Source: Thauera sedimentorum
Lineage (GTDB): Bacteria > Pseudomonadota > Gammaproteobacteria > Burkholderiales > Rhodocyclaceae
Direction of reading: 5' to 3'
Length of the DNA: 64,000 nt
Assembly (NCBI RefSeq): GCF_014489115.1
Contig: NZ_JACTAH010000001.1
Span: 682,001-746,000, forward strand
Shown here: positions 8,801 to 18,195 of the stretch, piece by piece
How positions within the stretch are numbered: position 1 is the first letter of the stretch
How the letters are laid out: each line of letters opens with the position of its first letter
The notes under the pieces: model-generated
What the model saw: only the letters and a program-made list of their open reading frames with translations
What the model was told of the DNA's origin: nothing
Databases searched by the model: none
Made by a program: the position numbers and the translations under genes

Positions 8801-11800
8801 CCAGGCAGCAATCAGGTGGCGCTGTCCGGTGCCAGCCTGGGTGCGGGGGCCACCTGCCAGATCAGCGTCAGGGTTGCACTCAACCGGACGGGTACGCATA
8901 CCAATACCGTTCAACCGGGTTGGTTGATCAATGATCAGAATGTAAGCAACACCAATACCTTCCCCGCCAACCTGGGAACGGTGGCAAGCGCCGGGGTGGA
9001 CAAGTCCTTCTCGCCAGCGACCGTGGCGCCCGGAGAGGCTTCGTTGATGACCATCCGGGTCGTCAACCAGGGCAACATCCAACTGACCAACCTGCAGATC
9101 ACTGACAATCTGCCGGCCGGTCTTGTGCCGGCCACGCCGCACAACGCGAACACCACCTGCGGTGGCACGCTCAACGTGACGCCGACACAGGTCACACTCA
9201 GCGGCGGGAGCGTAGCGCCCAATGCGGTTTGCCTGCTGACGTTGGACATGACCGCAGCTGTGGCCGGCACGTACACCAACGAGCTACCGCCCGGCACCGT
9301 GACGGCGGGAGAGGAGCCCAACCTGATTCCGCCGGGGCCGCCGGCTTCCGGAACGCTGACCGTGCGTGATCCGCTGACGGTCACCAAGAGCTTTGCCAAC
9401 CCTACGCGCCTGGTGAACCAGGCCAACCGCCTGACGATTACCGTCACCAACCCCAATCCGGTGCCGGTGACCGACGTCCGGCTCATCGATACCTACCCCG
9501 ACAGCGTATTCAACACCACGGCACCGAACCCAACGGTCAACTGCACGAGCGGCGTGAACGGGGTGGTGACCGCAGCGCCGTCGGGAGACTACATCCGGTT
9601 GACGGGCGCGACCCTGGCGGCCAACGGCGGAAGCTGCACCTTCTCCGCCGATGTCTTGAGCAACGAGCCGGGGACCTATGTAAACGCGATTCCCGAGTCG
9701 GCGGTGTACAGCGCTGAAGGGGTGACAAATACCAACTCCGCACAGGACCAGTTCGTCGTCACCGAGCCGCCGACCCTGGGCAAGTCCTTCGATCCGGTGC
9801 AGATCGCCAGCGGTGGTACTGCCAAGCTGCGCATCGTGCTTGGCAACGACAATGCCGCGCCGATTACCCTGAGCGCCAATCTGGACGATGACCTGCCGCA
9901 GTCGCCGGGGGCGATGACCGCCACCGCCATCGACAACGCCCTGACCAGTTGCACGGTTGGACAGGTTTCCCTGCAGAACTCCGGTGCCGGTGCCAACACC
10001 CGCGTGCGCTATGCCAGTGGAGCGAGCATTCCCGCCGGTGGGTGCGTGATCGTCGTCGATGTCACGGCCACGGTATCCGGTCAGTACAGCAACCAGATTC
10101 CCGCGGGTGGCCTGAACACCAGCGCGGGTCCCAACCCGGAACCCGCCACGGCGATCCTGGCCGTCAGCACCAACCATGCGATCACCGGCAAGGTGTACAT
10201 GGACCATGACGACAACGGTCTGGTGGGCGCCGTAGAACCGGGCGTATCCGCACAGTCCATCGAACTATGGCGAAACGGCAGCCTGTATCAGAGCACCGTT
10301 ACCGACAGTCTGGGCAACTACGCTTTCCTTGAGCTGCCCGACGGCACCTACGAGGTGCGCCAACCCAACCAGCCGGCCAACACGACGAGCGGACAGACCA
10401 CGCCGGGCAGTCAGGGAGGCAGTGCCACCGGGCCGGCAGTTGTGCCCAGCGCGATCTCGTCCATCGTATTGAGCGGTGCGGGTGTCACGCCGATGCTGTC
10501 GACGGACAACAACTTCGGTGAGCTGGCGTTCGCGGGCATCTCCGGCAAGGTCTTCCTCGATGTGAACAACAACGGCACCCAACAGGGTTCCGAACCGGCC
10601 CTTGGCGGCCAGACCGTGTTGCTACAGCGCCAGCAGGGTGCGATGTGGGTGGCTGCCGGATCTTTGGTTACCGCGGCAGACGGCAGCTACGCATTTGCGC
10701 AGTTGTTGCCCGGTACCTACCGAGTGGTGCAGCCGGACCAAGCAGCGGGCACGGCCAACGGGCAGACCATTGCTGGAACCGGCAGCACGACCCCGGGCGC
10801 GCCGAGCAATCCGAATACGGCAGGTCAGACCAGCCTGATCGAGGGCATCGTACTGGCGTCGGGCGAGAGCTCCGTGGGTAACGACTTTGCCGAGATTCCC
10901 GCCGGGCGTAGCGTGTATGGCCGCGTGTTCCTCGACAATGACGACAATGGGGTCGCAAACGGGCCGGATGCCGGCATTGGCGGGCAGACCGTCCGCCTGA
11001 CGGGCAGCGATGTCAACGGGAATCCGGTGGATCGCACGGCCATCACGACCGCCGATGGCAGCTTCGTGTTCACCGGTCTGCCCGAAAGCGACCTTGGCGG
11101 CTACACGCTGACACAGCCCAACCAGCCGCCGGGCACGCTCAACGGCATTACCACCGCGGGCTCCGCCGGGGGCACACCCACTGCGCGCCAAGTGGCGCCC
11201 AGCCGCATCGAGGGAATCGTCCTGGCGGGGGGCGTGAGCGTCTCTGCCAACAACCTGTTCGCGGAGATTCTTGCACCGGTCGTCATCCAGCCGGATCTGG
11301 TGATCGCCAAGACTCATCAGCCGGACATGTTCTCCTCCGGGGATACCGGCGTCTACACGCTGGTACCCAGCAACATCGGAGCTACCGCAACCAGCGGTCA
11401 GATTACGGTAGTCGATACGCTGCCCGCGGGCCTTGCCCTTGCGGGTGTGCCGTCGGGCAGCGGCTGGAACTGCGCGGTGAGCGGCTCGCTCATCACCTGC
11501 CGCAGCGCGGCCGTGATCACGCCGCAGGGGCAAGGTGCGCCGATCACCGTGCCGGTGACGGTGGCCGATCATCTGGCCGGCCAGGTGGTGGTGAACGTCG
11601 CCACCATCTCCGGCGGAGGAGAGCCGCCCTCGGCTACGGGCAACAACCGTGTAGAGGACCCGACACCGGTGACCGGTGAGCGCTCCTCGCTCGAGGGCCA
11701 CGTGTGGCGCGATCTCGACCACGATCGCGTACTCGATCCTGACGAACCGCGCCTGCCCGGCTGGACCGTGGAACTGCTGCGCAACGGGGCGCTTATCGAC

Positions 11801-13549
11801 ACCCGCATAAGCGATACCGACGGCCACTACATCTTCACCGACCTGCCGCCGGGGGGTGGCTACGAGGTGCGTTTCCGCGACCCGCATACGGGCGTGGTCT
11901 ATGGACGAGCGGTGCCCAACGAGAAGGGCTTGTCCTTCGATCAAGGAGTGATGCATCCGGAGAACAACCACGGCGGGGCAACGAACACCCATGGCAACCT
12001 GCAGGGCATCACTCTACGTCCGGGCACCAACACGCCGGAGCAGAGCTTGCCGCTGGATCCGTCCGGTGTGGTGTACGACTCGGAGTCGCGCGAGCCGGTG
12101 GAAGGTGCGGTGGTCTCCATCAGCGGACCGCCGGGTTTCCTGCCCGAGCATGTGTTGGGTGGGCTGGTGAGCCAGACCACCGGGCCGGACGGTTACTACC
12201 AGTTCCTGCTGGTGCCTGGAGCCCCGGCCGGTGTCTATACGCTCACGGTGATCTCGCCGCCAGGCTACCTGCCGGCGCCGTCCTCACGGATTCCTGCCTG
12301 CTCGGCCACGCTGCAGGTCGGGGCGACACCGGACCCGGCACTGGTGCATGAAAGTCAGTTCGCGCCGGCGCTCTCCGCGCCGCTGCACGACCCCGTCGCG
12401 TGCCCGGCGAGTAGCGCCGGCTTGCCGGGCGGAATGCAGAGTACTCAGTACTACTTCAGCATCATGCTCGACGGCAGTTCTGCGGACCTGGTGAACAACC
12501 ACATTCCGCTGGATCCGATGACCGGCGCCATCTCGATGACCAAGACCACGCCGCTGGTCAACGTTGGCAAGGGTGGTCTGGTGCCCTACGTGATCACCGC
12601 GCGCAACACCCTCAGCGACGCTCTGACCGATGTCACGGTGCGCGACCTGATGCCTCCGGGCTTCCAGTACCGGCGTGACAGTGCCAGCGTGCGCCACGGC
12701 GGCAGCGAGAACTTCGTCGCGGTGGATACCGATGCAAATGGGCGGGAACTGGCCTGGCGCGGTATGGATTTCGCACCGGGCGAGGAAAAGACCTTCCGTG
12801 TGGTCCTGGTGGTCGGCGCGGGCGTCGGCGAAGGCGAGTACACCAACCAGACCTGGTCGGCACTCCTGTCCGCACGCATCTCCAACGTCGCCAATGCGGT
12901 GGTGCGGATCATTCCCGATCCGGTGTTCGACTGCGCCGAGATCATCGGCAAGGTGTTCGACGACCGCAACGCCAACGGCTATCAGGACGATGGCGAGCCG
13001 GGTATTCCGAACGTCCGTCTCGCCACCGCCCGTGGCCTGCTGGTGACCACCGATGCCGAAGGACGCTTCCACGTGCCCTGCGCAGCGGTGCCCAACGCGG
13101 ATCGCGGCAGCAACTTCGTCATGAAACTCGACGAGCGCACGCTGCCCTCCGGCTTCCGGGTGACCACCGAGAACCCGCGGGACGTGCGCCTGACGCGCGG
13201 CAAGATGAGCAAGCTCAACTTCGGAGCGACCATCCATGTGGTGTATCGCATCGAGGTCGATGGTCGGGCTTGGGACGGTGATGCGCTGCGTTCCGAGTGG
13301 GTGGATAGCTTGCGTGCGCTGGCACCGCAGCTCTGGCAGCGTCCGAGCGTGGCTCGTCTGGCCTACGTGGCAGGGGAAGACGATGCCGACTTGGCCCAGG
13401 AGCGCCTGGATGCCTTGGGAGCATTGCTGCTGAAGCTGTACCGGGAAGAAGAACCGGATGACGAGAGGGAGGACAAGGACAAGCCGCCTCTGATTGTGGA
13501 ACAGGAAATCATCGGCGTCGCGGTGCGCGCGGAAGGAGCCCAGCAATGA
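5885..13549 (+). CDS. Giant secreted repeat protein with DUF11-like and SdrD-B-like domains
   Basis: From the ATG at 5885 (AGGGG upstream) the product has about 2554 residues. A long signal peptide ends near residue 50 (MLAFMLGLTAPAALA). About ten DUF11-like domains of roughly 130 residues follow in tandem. Their starts are marked by K[S/G]F motifs (KGFSPSTI, KSFQYDSV, KSFSPTTV, KSFTPASL, KSFDPVQI) at about 400-nt steps from 6477 to 9775, each with a cysteine pair. SdrD-B/Cna-B-like domains start near 10180, 10539, 10912, 11690 and 12943; most carry calcium-loop-like motifs (DHDDNG, DVNNNG, DNDDNG). Further DUF11-like domains start near 11285 and 12530. The last 110 residues are charged and unlike the repeats. 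There is no LPXTG, autotransporter barrel or other export signal. A large adhesin or surface fibre is likely; its export probably depends on the coupled downstream barrel protein. Confidence 0.85.
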   Translation: MERKAVWSGKGVEGGRLGSLLRTLVPGANRHLSKAMLAFMLGLTAPAALAEVTLTTEYLNSAIAYRGDVRTLRITMLNSALVDVTSGELSSSDVLPAEFEIANPNGVSGTCGAAVTAAPGTRAVSFTGATIPAASGGTNGSCHVDVDVLIDVNPPSTTSYTTAVAAGLFSGSEGGLPVSNANPASIGLSVGSLGTLSVTKGFSPSTIRMGEPSTITITVTNPAGRPRETRITQLTESLPANVTATGTATGGTCGAGTASGTSGSVTISLTTPPTLNPGQSCTVTWPVRGNAANGNTSTNTNTVPANSVINDRGMPHSAASANITVQSPVTLTKSFQYDSVRPDQPVRMRIELANRSANPAAIAFTDNLPAGMVVSTPNGLSATDCGVPPSAVSGGTVVSLAGGTVGAGQTCRIDVDVQASDSNIDGGGNSIPYTNTIAGADWSQTVDGSPISGTTGSASDQVTVYNEFTIHKSIAGPGGESLAVTGIAAGDLVRFQINLRNYSAAPVTGVSVTDVLPQAGGAQLQVASSATPGGFDALTTCAGTPVLPANGATTAVFSGLTVPAGSGAQHGECYVRFWALVPDTWPAGTNISNDLSASPNFGIDCDGGGADCQIQTGGQNASVTVAGSANAQHLVVSKGFSPSTVTQGQVSVLTITLNNNGFWALNNASVEDALPAGLVVAPLPGASSTCGGTPVYEYLNDRALFRVSGLSVPARNLCRVSVNVVAAVAGSYANVIPPASVDATDTRDNRDVEPASPANATLTVTPTFSVAKSFSPTTVAQSGGVSRVTIAVSNNGSAALTGLRIDDPLAGTGLLVADTPAASTTCAGPVAITAVAGADQAQLSGAQVPAGTSCTFSFNVVTDGSLGGAASVNTLPPGAVTADGGLTSNTPSSATLTKLGGTGVPFVQKSFTPASLNTLGETSLLAITIDNTAVGTVNLTGVGLVDDMPEAIEVAALPQASTTCPGGVVSAVPGSNQVALSGASLGAGATCQISVRVALNRTGTHTNTVQPGWLINDQNVSNTNTFPANLGTVASAGVDKSFSPATVAPGEASLMTIRVVNQGNIQLTNLQITDNLPAGLVPATPHNANTTCGGTLNVTPTQVTLSGGSVAPNAVCLLTLDMTAAVAGTYTNELPPGTVTAGEEPNLIPPGPPASGTLTVRDPLTVTKSFANPTRLVNQANRLTITVTNPNPVPVTDVRLIDTYPDSVFNTTAPNPTVNCTSGVNGVVTAAPSGDYIRLTGATLAANGGSCTFSADVLSNEPGTYVNAIPESAVYSAEGVTNTNSAQDQFVVTEPPTLGKSFDPVQIASGGTAKLRIVLGNDNAAPITLSANLDDDLPQSPGAMTATAIDNALTSCTVGQVSLQNSGAGANTRVRYASGASIPAGGCVIVVDVTATVSGQYSNQIPAGGLNTSAGPNPEPATAILAVSTNHAITGKVYMDHDDNGLVGAVEPGVSAQSIELWRNGSLYQSTVTDSLGNYAFLELPDGTYEVRQPNQPANTTSGQTTPGSQGGSATGPAVVPSAISSIVLSGAGVTPMLSTDNNFGELAFAGISGKVFLDVNNNGTQQGSEPALGGQTVLLQRQQGAMWVAAGSLVTAADGSYAFAQLLPGTYRVVQPDQAAGTANGQTIAGTGSTTPGAPSNPNTAGQTSLIEGIVLASGESSVGNDFAEIPAGRSVYGRVFLDNDDNGVANGPDAGIGGQTVRLTGSDVNGNPVDRTAITTADGSFVFTGLPESDLGGYTLTQPNQPPGTLNGITTAGSAGGTPTARQVAPSRIEGIVLAGGVSVSANNLFAEILAPVVIQPDLVIAKTHQPDMFSSGDTGVYTLVPSNIGATATSGQITVVDTLPAGLALAGVPSGSGWNCAVSGSLITCRSAAVITPQGQGAPITVPVTVADHLAGQVVVNVATISGGGEPPSATGNNRVEDPTPVTGERSSLEGHVWRDLDHDRVLDPDEPRLPGWTVELLRNGALIDTRISDTDGHYIFTDLPPGGGYEVRFRDPHTGVVYGRAVPNEKGLSFDQGVMHPENNHGGATNTHGNLQGITLRPGTNTPEQSLPLDPSGVVYDSESREPVEGAVVSISGPPGFLPEHVLGGLVSQTTGPDGYYQFLLVPGAPAGVYTLTVISPPGYLPAPSSRIPACSATLQVGATPDPALVHESQFAPALSAPLHDPVACPASSAGLPGGMQSTQYYFSIMLDGSSADLVNNHIPLDPMTGAISMTKTTPLVNVGKGGLVPYVITARNTLSDALTDVTVRDLMPPGFQYRRDSASVRHGGSENFVAVDTDANGRELAWRGMDFAPGEEKTFRVVLVVGAGVGEGEYTNQTWSALLSARISNVANAVVRIIPDPVFDCAEIIGKVFDDRNANGYQDDGEPGIPNVRLATARGLLVTTDAEGRFHVPCAAVPNADRGSNFVMKLDERTLPSGFRVTTENPRDVRLTRGKMSKLNFGATIHVVYRIEVDGRAWDGDALRSEWVDSLRALAPQLWQRPSVARLAYVAGEDDADLAQERLDALGALLLKLYREEEPDDEREDKDKPPLIVEQEIIGVAVRAEGAQQ

Positions 13550-16500
13550 ACCGCTCAACGAATCTCAAGCGCTCCGTGGTGGCGACGATCGCCGCGCTGG
13601 CTGCACTGTCGTCCGCTCAGTCCATGGGCGGACAGCAGTCGGCGGAGGCCTCGCAGGGCAAGCGGGTGGACAACGCGCGCAAGGAAGCGCGTGCGCTGGC
13701 CGCTCAGGTGGAGCGCGTACCGGTATTGAAGTACGAGATGCCATCCAGTGTGACGGTGGGCGATGCGGCCGCGATGCTGGCCGCCGAACGTCCGGAGGGA
13801 GTGCCGCAGGCGCAGGAAACACTGTCCGAGTCGGTCGTGGGAGCGCTGTTCGAGTCCGGCCGGGCAGAACTGCTGCCGGACACGCGTGCCTCGCTCGACG
13901 CGCTTGCCGGGCGTTTGCGCGGCAAGGAGCAGTTGCGCCTGAGTGTGGATGGCCATGCTGATATGCAGAGTCTTGCCCCCGCAACCCGTGTAGCGTTTGG
14001 CGACAACCAAGGTTTGTCGGAAGCGCGTGCGCTGGTGGTGGCGCAGTATCTGCGCGAGGCGCTCGGATTGCCGGCGGAAGCCGTTTCGGTGACCGGCTAC
14101 GGCGATTTGCGTCCGGTGGCGAGCAATATCAATGAGGAAGGTCGTGCGCAGAATCGCCGGGTGGAAGTTTCCGCCTGGTACGTGCAGCGGGTGGCCGCAC
14201 CGCCAGCTCCCGCAGCAAGCGGTCCGTGCGATGCGATAGGTTCGGTCGATCTGCCCTTCCGCATTACGGTGGACGGCGAACCGCTGGTGAGCAGCGAAGG
14301 GGCGAACGAAGCGGACCGCCAGCGTTGCGTCGACGTGGCGCTGGCTGCGGCCGACATCCAGGTGAAATACGACGATCTGGCGGCGAATCCTGCGCTCAAT
14401 GTCTGGAGCGAGCGCGACGCGGCGCTGCAGGGCCAGACTGTACGCTTTGCCGGTTGGGCCAATTACGTCGCCTGGATCCGCAAGGCGGAGGTTCGCATCT
14501 TCAGGCACGAGGTGCGCCCGTCAGGCACGCCGTTGGCAGTGGTCCCGTTGACCTGGGGTGAGTCGGCCGAGTGGACGGTACCGGTGGGATCGACCGACGG
14601 CTACCGCTATGTCCTGCGAGTGTATGACGAGCAGGGGCGTTTCGACGAAACCGCGGAGAAGACACTCACGGTGGTGGCGTATCAGCGCGAACTCGATGAC
14701 CTCCAGTCGGAAGTGCGCGAGGCGCGGGTGGGTTGGGGCGAGAACGCGCTGTCATTGCGCAACATTCCGGTGCGTGGCGGCACCATCACCGTGAGCGGGC
14801 GCAACGTGGCGCCGGGCAGCACGGTGCGTGCGCTCGGCATGAACGTTCCGTTGGGTGACAACGGCCGTTTCGTAGAGCGCCAGATACTTCCTGCCGGCCC
14901 ACACGGCGTGGAGGTGCAACTGACCGGTGCCGACGGCGCCGTTGCGAAGTTCCGGCGAAACGTATCGATCCCCACTGACGATTGGTTCTATGTCGCCATC
15001 GCGGACCTTACCGTGGGCCGCAACGTGCTGAATCACCGCGACAACGCGGAGCTGATCACCGGCGATGACCGGAGCTACCGCAACGAGACCTACATCGACG
15101 GGCGCGGGGCGTTCTACCTCAAGGGCCGGATCAAGGGCGAGTGGCTGCTGACCGCGGCGGCCGATACGCGCGAGCAGCCCCTGGAGCACCTGTTCACCAA
15201 CTTCACGTCCAAGGATCCGCGCTACCTGCTGCGCAACATCGACCCGGACGCGTACTACCCGGTCTATGGCGACGACAGCACCACGGTGGATGATGCACCC
15301 ACCCAGGGCAAGTTCTACATGCGCCTGGAGCGCGGGGATTCCCAGGTGATGTGGGGCAACTTCCAGACCGCGTGGACCGGTAGCGAGCTGGTGCAGTATT
15401 CGCGAGGCCTTTATGGCGCGCGCGGGCGCTTCGTGTCGGAGGAATCCACCGGATTTGGCGAGCGCCGCACGCGCGCCGAGGTCTTCGCGGCCGATCCCGG
15501 TACGCTGGGCGCCCAGCAGGAATTCCGTGGCACGGGCGGTTCGCTGTACTACCTGCGCAATCAGGACATCACGCAGGGTTCCGAGCGCATCTGGGTCGAA
15601 ATGCGCGACAGGGATTCCGGGCTGGTGATCGAGCGGCGGCAGCTGACGCCTGCGCTCGACTACGAGATCAACTACCTGCAGGGTCGCGTGATGTTGCGTG
15701 AGCCCTTGCCCTCTAGCGGTAGCGGCAGCGGCAAGGTTTACACGTCGGCGATCAACGGAAACCCCCTCTACCTCGTCGCCACGTACGAGTTCGTGCCGGG
15801 CATGGAGCAGGTGGACAATCTGACCGCCGGTCTGCGCGTTACGCATTGGGTGAACGACTATTTCCGTCTCGGTCTCACCGGCTTCCGCCAGGGCGAGGAC
15901 GCCATGCGCCAGTCCCTGGGCGGGCTGGATCTGCTGTTCCGCGCCGCGCCGGGGACTACGTTCGAAGTCGAAATGGCACGCTCGACCGGCGCCGGCAGCC
16001 TGACCACGGTGTCCGCCGATGGCGGATTCGGGGTGGATACGCTGGCCAGCAGCGGCGGCAATGCAAACGCGGTGCGCGTCGAGGCCACCGTGGATCTTGC
16101 CGAGGTGACCGACAGCACGAGGGGCGAGGTTGCGGCCTATTGGCAGAAGAAGGATGCGGGCTACAGCGGCCCGGGGCAGATCGCCATCGCCGGCGAGGAA
16201 GCGACCCAGTACGGCGCGCGTGCCAGCGTCGAGCTCAGCGAGCGCGACGAGCTGAGCGTCAAGGCCGATCAGATGCGCGGTGAGGTGCAGGAACGGCGCA
16301 ACGTCGAGATTGGCTGGGACCGCCAGTTGGACGACGAGTGGGCGCTGGGGATCGGATTGCGCAACGATACCCGAGAGACCCGCACGGCCGGCGTGATCGT
16401 CAGCGAGCGCCTGGCCGAGGAGGGCGAGCGGACCGATGCGATCGTCCGCCTGGGCTTCCGTCCGTTGAAGGACGACGGCAATGAAGGCGAGCGCGACGAC

Positions 16501-17682
16501 TGGGATGTATACGGCTTTGTGCAGGGTACGCTGGCGAAGTCCGGCGAACGCCGCGACAACAACCGCGTCGGTGTGGGTGGTGGCTTGCAGCTCAATGACC
16601 GCGCGAGACTGAAGGCCGAAGCATCCGGCGGCAACGGAGGTGCGGGAGGGCTGCTGGGTATCGACTACCGTGTGTCCGACCGCAGCAATGCCTATCTCAA
16701 CTACGTGCTCGAAACCGAAGGCACCGACTACGCATGGCGCGGACGAAACGGCAGCCTGGTAACCGGCGCGGACTTCCGGGTAAGCGAGCAGGTGCGCGTG
16801 TTCGGTGAGAATCGGGTCACGCATGGTGCCGGTCCGCAGGGGCTTGTGCAGGCCTTTGGTGTGGATCTCGCGCCCAATGATCGCTGGACCTACGGTCTCA
16901 AGCTCGAGTTCGGCCGCATCGAGGAGCCGTTGTCCGAGGATGTGCGCAGACGTGCCGTGGGTATGTCGGTGGCCTACAGCCATGACCGCATCCGTTACGC
17001 TGGTGCCCTCGAATTCAGGCAGGACAGGAGCGCCACGGGCACCGGTAGGACCTGGCTGACCCGCAACACCCTGGGCTATCAGATGGATCCCGCCTGGCGT
17101 CTGATCGGCAAGTTCAATGCCTCGCAGAGCAGCGGGTCGCGCGGCAGCTTCTGGGACGGCGACTTCCGTGAGGTCGTGATCGGCGCGGCCTACCGGCCCA
17201 TCGACAACGATCGTTGGAACACGCTGGTTAAGTACACCAACTTCCAGCACGTACCTTCGTCGGGGCAACTGTCGGCCAGCGGGCGCGATGCGGACTACTC
17301 GCAGCGCAGCCACGTGTTCTCGATCGACACCATCTGGGACGCGTTCCCGACGTTCTCCCTGGGGTTCAAGTACGGGGTCAGGGTGGGCGAGATCAGGTAC
17401 ACCAACCCGGACAGCCAGTGGTTCCGTAGTCGTGCAGATCTGCTGGTGCTGCGTGGAGACTGGCACTTCGTGCGCGAATGGGATGCCGTGGTCGAGTGGC
17501 GCAAGCTTCGCGCCCGTGAAGCAAAGGATGCGCGTGCTGGCGCATTGCTGGCGGTCTATCGGCACGTCGGGAAGAACGTCAAGCTTGGCCTGGGCTACAA
17601 CTTCACCACCTACTCGGACGACCTTACGGATCTGTCGTATCGCAGCAAAGGCTGGTTCTTGAACGTCGTGGCCACATATTGA
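13546..17682 (+). CDS. OmpA-like domain plus C-terminal outer-membrane beta-barrel protein
   Basis: The ATG overlaps the upstream stop (ATGA), so translation is coupled. The 1378-residue product has a signal peptide (residues 1 to about 26), an OmpA-like peptidoglycan-binding domain at about 98-210 (LFESGRAELLPDT, LSEARALVVAQYL, VTGYGDLRPVA, GRAQNRRVEV), and Ig-like or linker segments to about 480. From PTDDWFYVAIADLTVGRN onward a long region of alternating strands, rich in Tyr, Trp and Arg, ends in WFLNVVATY. A terminal aromatic residue of this kind is the usual signal for the BAM machinery. The order is the reverse of classical OmpA (barrel first). A role in exporting or anchoring the giant partner is inferred from the coupling alone. 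Confidence 0.82.
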   Translation: MNRSTNLKRSVVATIAALAALSSAQSMGGQQSAEASQGKRVDNARKEARALAAQVERVPVLKYEMPSSVTVGDAAAMLAAERPEGVPQAQETLSESVVGALFESGRAELLPDTRASLDALAGRLRGKEQLRLSVDGHADMQSLAPATRVAFGDNQGLSEARALVVAQYLREALGLPAEAVSVTGYGDLRPVASNINEEGRAQNRRVEVSAWYVQRVAAPPAPAASGPCDAIGSVDLPFRITVDGEPLVSSEGANEADRQRCVDVALAAADIQVKYDDLAANPALNVWSERDAALQGQTVRFAGWANYVAWIRKAEVRIFRHEVRPSGTPLAVVPLTWGESAEWTVPVGSTDGYRYVLRVYDEQGRFDETAEKTLTVVAYQRELDDLQSEVREARVGWGENALSLRNIPVRGGTITVSGRNVAPGSTVRALGMNVPLGDNGRFVERQILPAGPHGVEVQLTGADGAVAKFRRNVSIPTDDWFYVAIADLTVGRNVLNHRDNAELITGDDRSYRNETYIDGRGAFYLKGRIKGEWLLTAAADTREQPLEHLFTNFTSKDPRYLLRNIDPDAYYPVYGDDSTTVDDAPTQGKFYMRLERGDSQVMWGNFQTAWTGSELVQYSRGLYGARGRFVSEESTGFGERRTRAEVFAADPGTLGAQQEFRGTGGSLYYLRNQDITQGSERIWVEMRDRDSGLVIERRQLTPALDYEINYLQGRVMLREPLPSSGSGSGKVYTSAINGNPLYLVATYEFVPGMEQVDNLTAGLRVTHWVNDYFRLGLTGFRQGEDAMRQSLGGLDLLFRAAPGTTFEVEMARSTGAGSLTTVSADGGFGVDTLASSGGNANAVRVEATVDLAEVTDSTRGEVAAYWQKKDAGYSGPGQIAIAGEEATQYGARASVELSERDELSVKADQMRGEVQERRNVEIGWDRQLDDEWALGIGLRNDTRETRTAGVIVSERLAEEGERTDAIVRLGFRPLKDDGNEGERDDWDVYGFVQGTLAKSGERRDNNRVGVGGGLQLNDRARLKAEASGGNGGAGGLLGIDYRVSDRSNAYLNYVLETEGTDYAWRGRNGSLVTGADFRVSEQVRVFGENRVTHGAGPQGLVQAFGVDLAPNDRWTYGLKLEFGRIEEPLSEDVRRRAVGMSVAYSHDRIRYAGALEFRQDRSATGTGRTWLTRNTLGYQMDPAWRLIGKFNASQSSGSRGSFWDGDFREVVIGAAYRPIDNDRWNTLVKYTNFQHVPSSGQLSASGRDADYSQRSHVFSIDTIWDAFPTFSLGFKYGVRVGEIRYTNPDSQWFRSRADLLVLRGDWHFVREWDAVVEWRKLRAREAKDARAGALLAVYRHVGKNVKLGLGYNFTTYSDDLTDLSYRSKGWFLNVVATY

Positions 17683-17926
17683 GTCAGGCGCGCACCGGGG
17701 GGGCGAAGCCTCCCTGGTCGGCCCGTTTGTCGAGCGGACGCGCTAAGCACAGGCGGAAGGTCACTGCAGACTCTTCCGCCTGATCTCGTGTACGGCGCTG
17801 GCGGTGTGATCCCGCTGAGTCGTTCCAAGATAACCGAGTTGGAACGGTGTGGGCTGGCCGATTCGTGGGGGGAGCAACGCTAACCTGTTGCCCCTATGCT
17901 AACCCGGTGATGGCCCGGCCCAAGTG

Positions 17927-17962
17927 ACAAGGGGTTGCAGCGATGCAACCCCTTGTTTTTTT
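17927..17962 (+). terminator. Rho-independent terminator after the barrel gene
   Basis: A perfect 13-bp stem (17927-17939 with 17944-17956), loop GCGA, then a run of T at 17957-17962. It abuts the left att repeat of the tRNA-Thr island. Before integration it probably also lay just past the tRNA 3' end. Confidence 0.85.
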
Positions 17963-18010
17963 GGTGCCGGCAATAGGAATCGAACCCACGACCTTCTGAT
18001 TACAAATCAG
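17962..18010 (-). repeat. attL: 49-bp copy of the tRNA-Thr 3' half
   Basis: These 49 bases match 25299-25347 at 47 positions. They cover the anticodon arm, variable loop, T-arm, acceptor 3' strand and CCA of tRNA-Thr on the minus strand. The 5' half of the tRNA is absent here, so this is an attachment-site duplicate, not a gene. Confidence 0.9.
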
Positions 18011-18086
18011 ATTTTCCGTCAATTTCCATCAACGCCGACCCCACCGAAAGACCCCGAAAAAATGCCTCAAACCATTGATTATGTGA

Positions 18087-18175
18087 TGGCTACAAGAATC
18101 ACAAGGTTGATTCATGTTGAGCGATGTTGCTAGAATTTGGCTACACCGTGGCTACACGGAGCCGCCGTGTAGCCA
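18087..18175. repeat. Left arm-type integrase sites (TGGCTACA repeats)
   Basis: TGGCTACA occurs at 18087-18094, 18138-18145 and 18149-18156, and inverted (TGTAGCCA) at 18168-18175. The last two form an 11-bp inverted repeat (18149-18159 and 18165-18175) only 20 bp before the integrase start. The same octamer recurs three times at the right end of the element. This fits arm-type binding sites for the integrase N-terminal domain and possibly autoregulation of int. Confidence 0.65.
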
Positions 18176-18195
18176 AAATGAGGGAGGCATAAAGC

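Noticed and set aside
14752..17565. 937-codon open frame on the minus strand
   Set aside because: Antisense to the OmpA-barrel gene; no domain or signal is visible and the composition is that of a GC shadow frame.
17752..17781. Second terminator after the barrel gene
   Set aside because: The GGCGGAAG/CTTCCGCC inverted repeat has a long loop and no T-run; the hairpin at 17927 is a far better terminator.
17962..18010. Second tRNA-Thr gene
   Set aside because: Only the 3' half is present; the D-arm and 5' acceptor strand are missing, so it is an attachment-site duplicate.
18109..18124. FNR-type box in the island (TTGATTCATGTTGA)
   Set aside because: The second half-site is poor and it lies among integrase arm sites with no anaerobic gene nearby.
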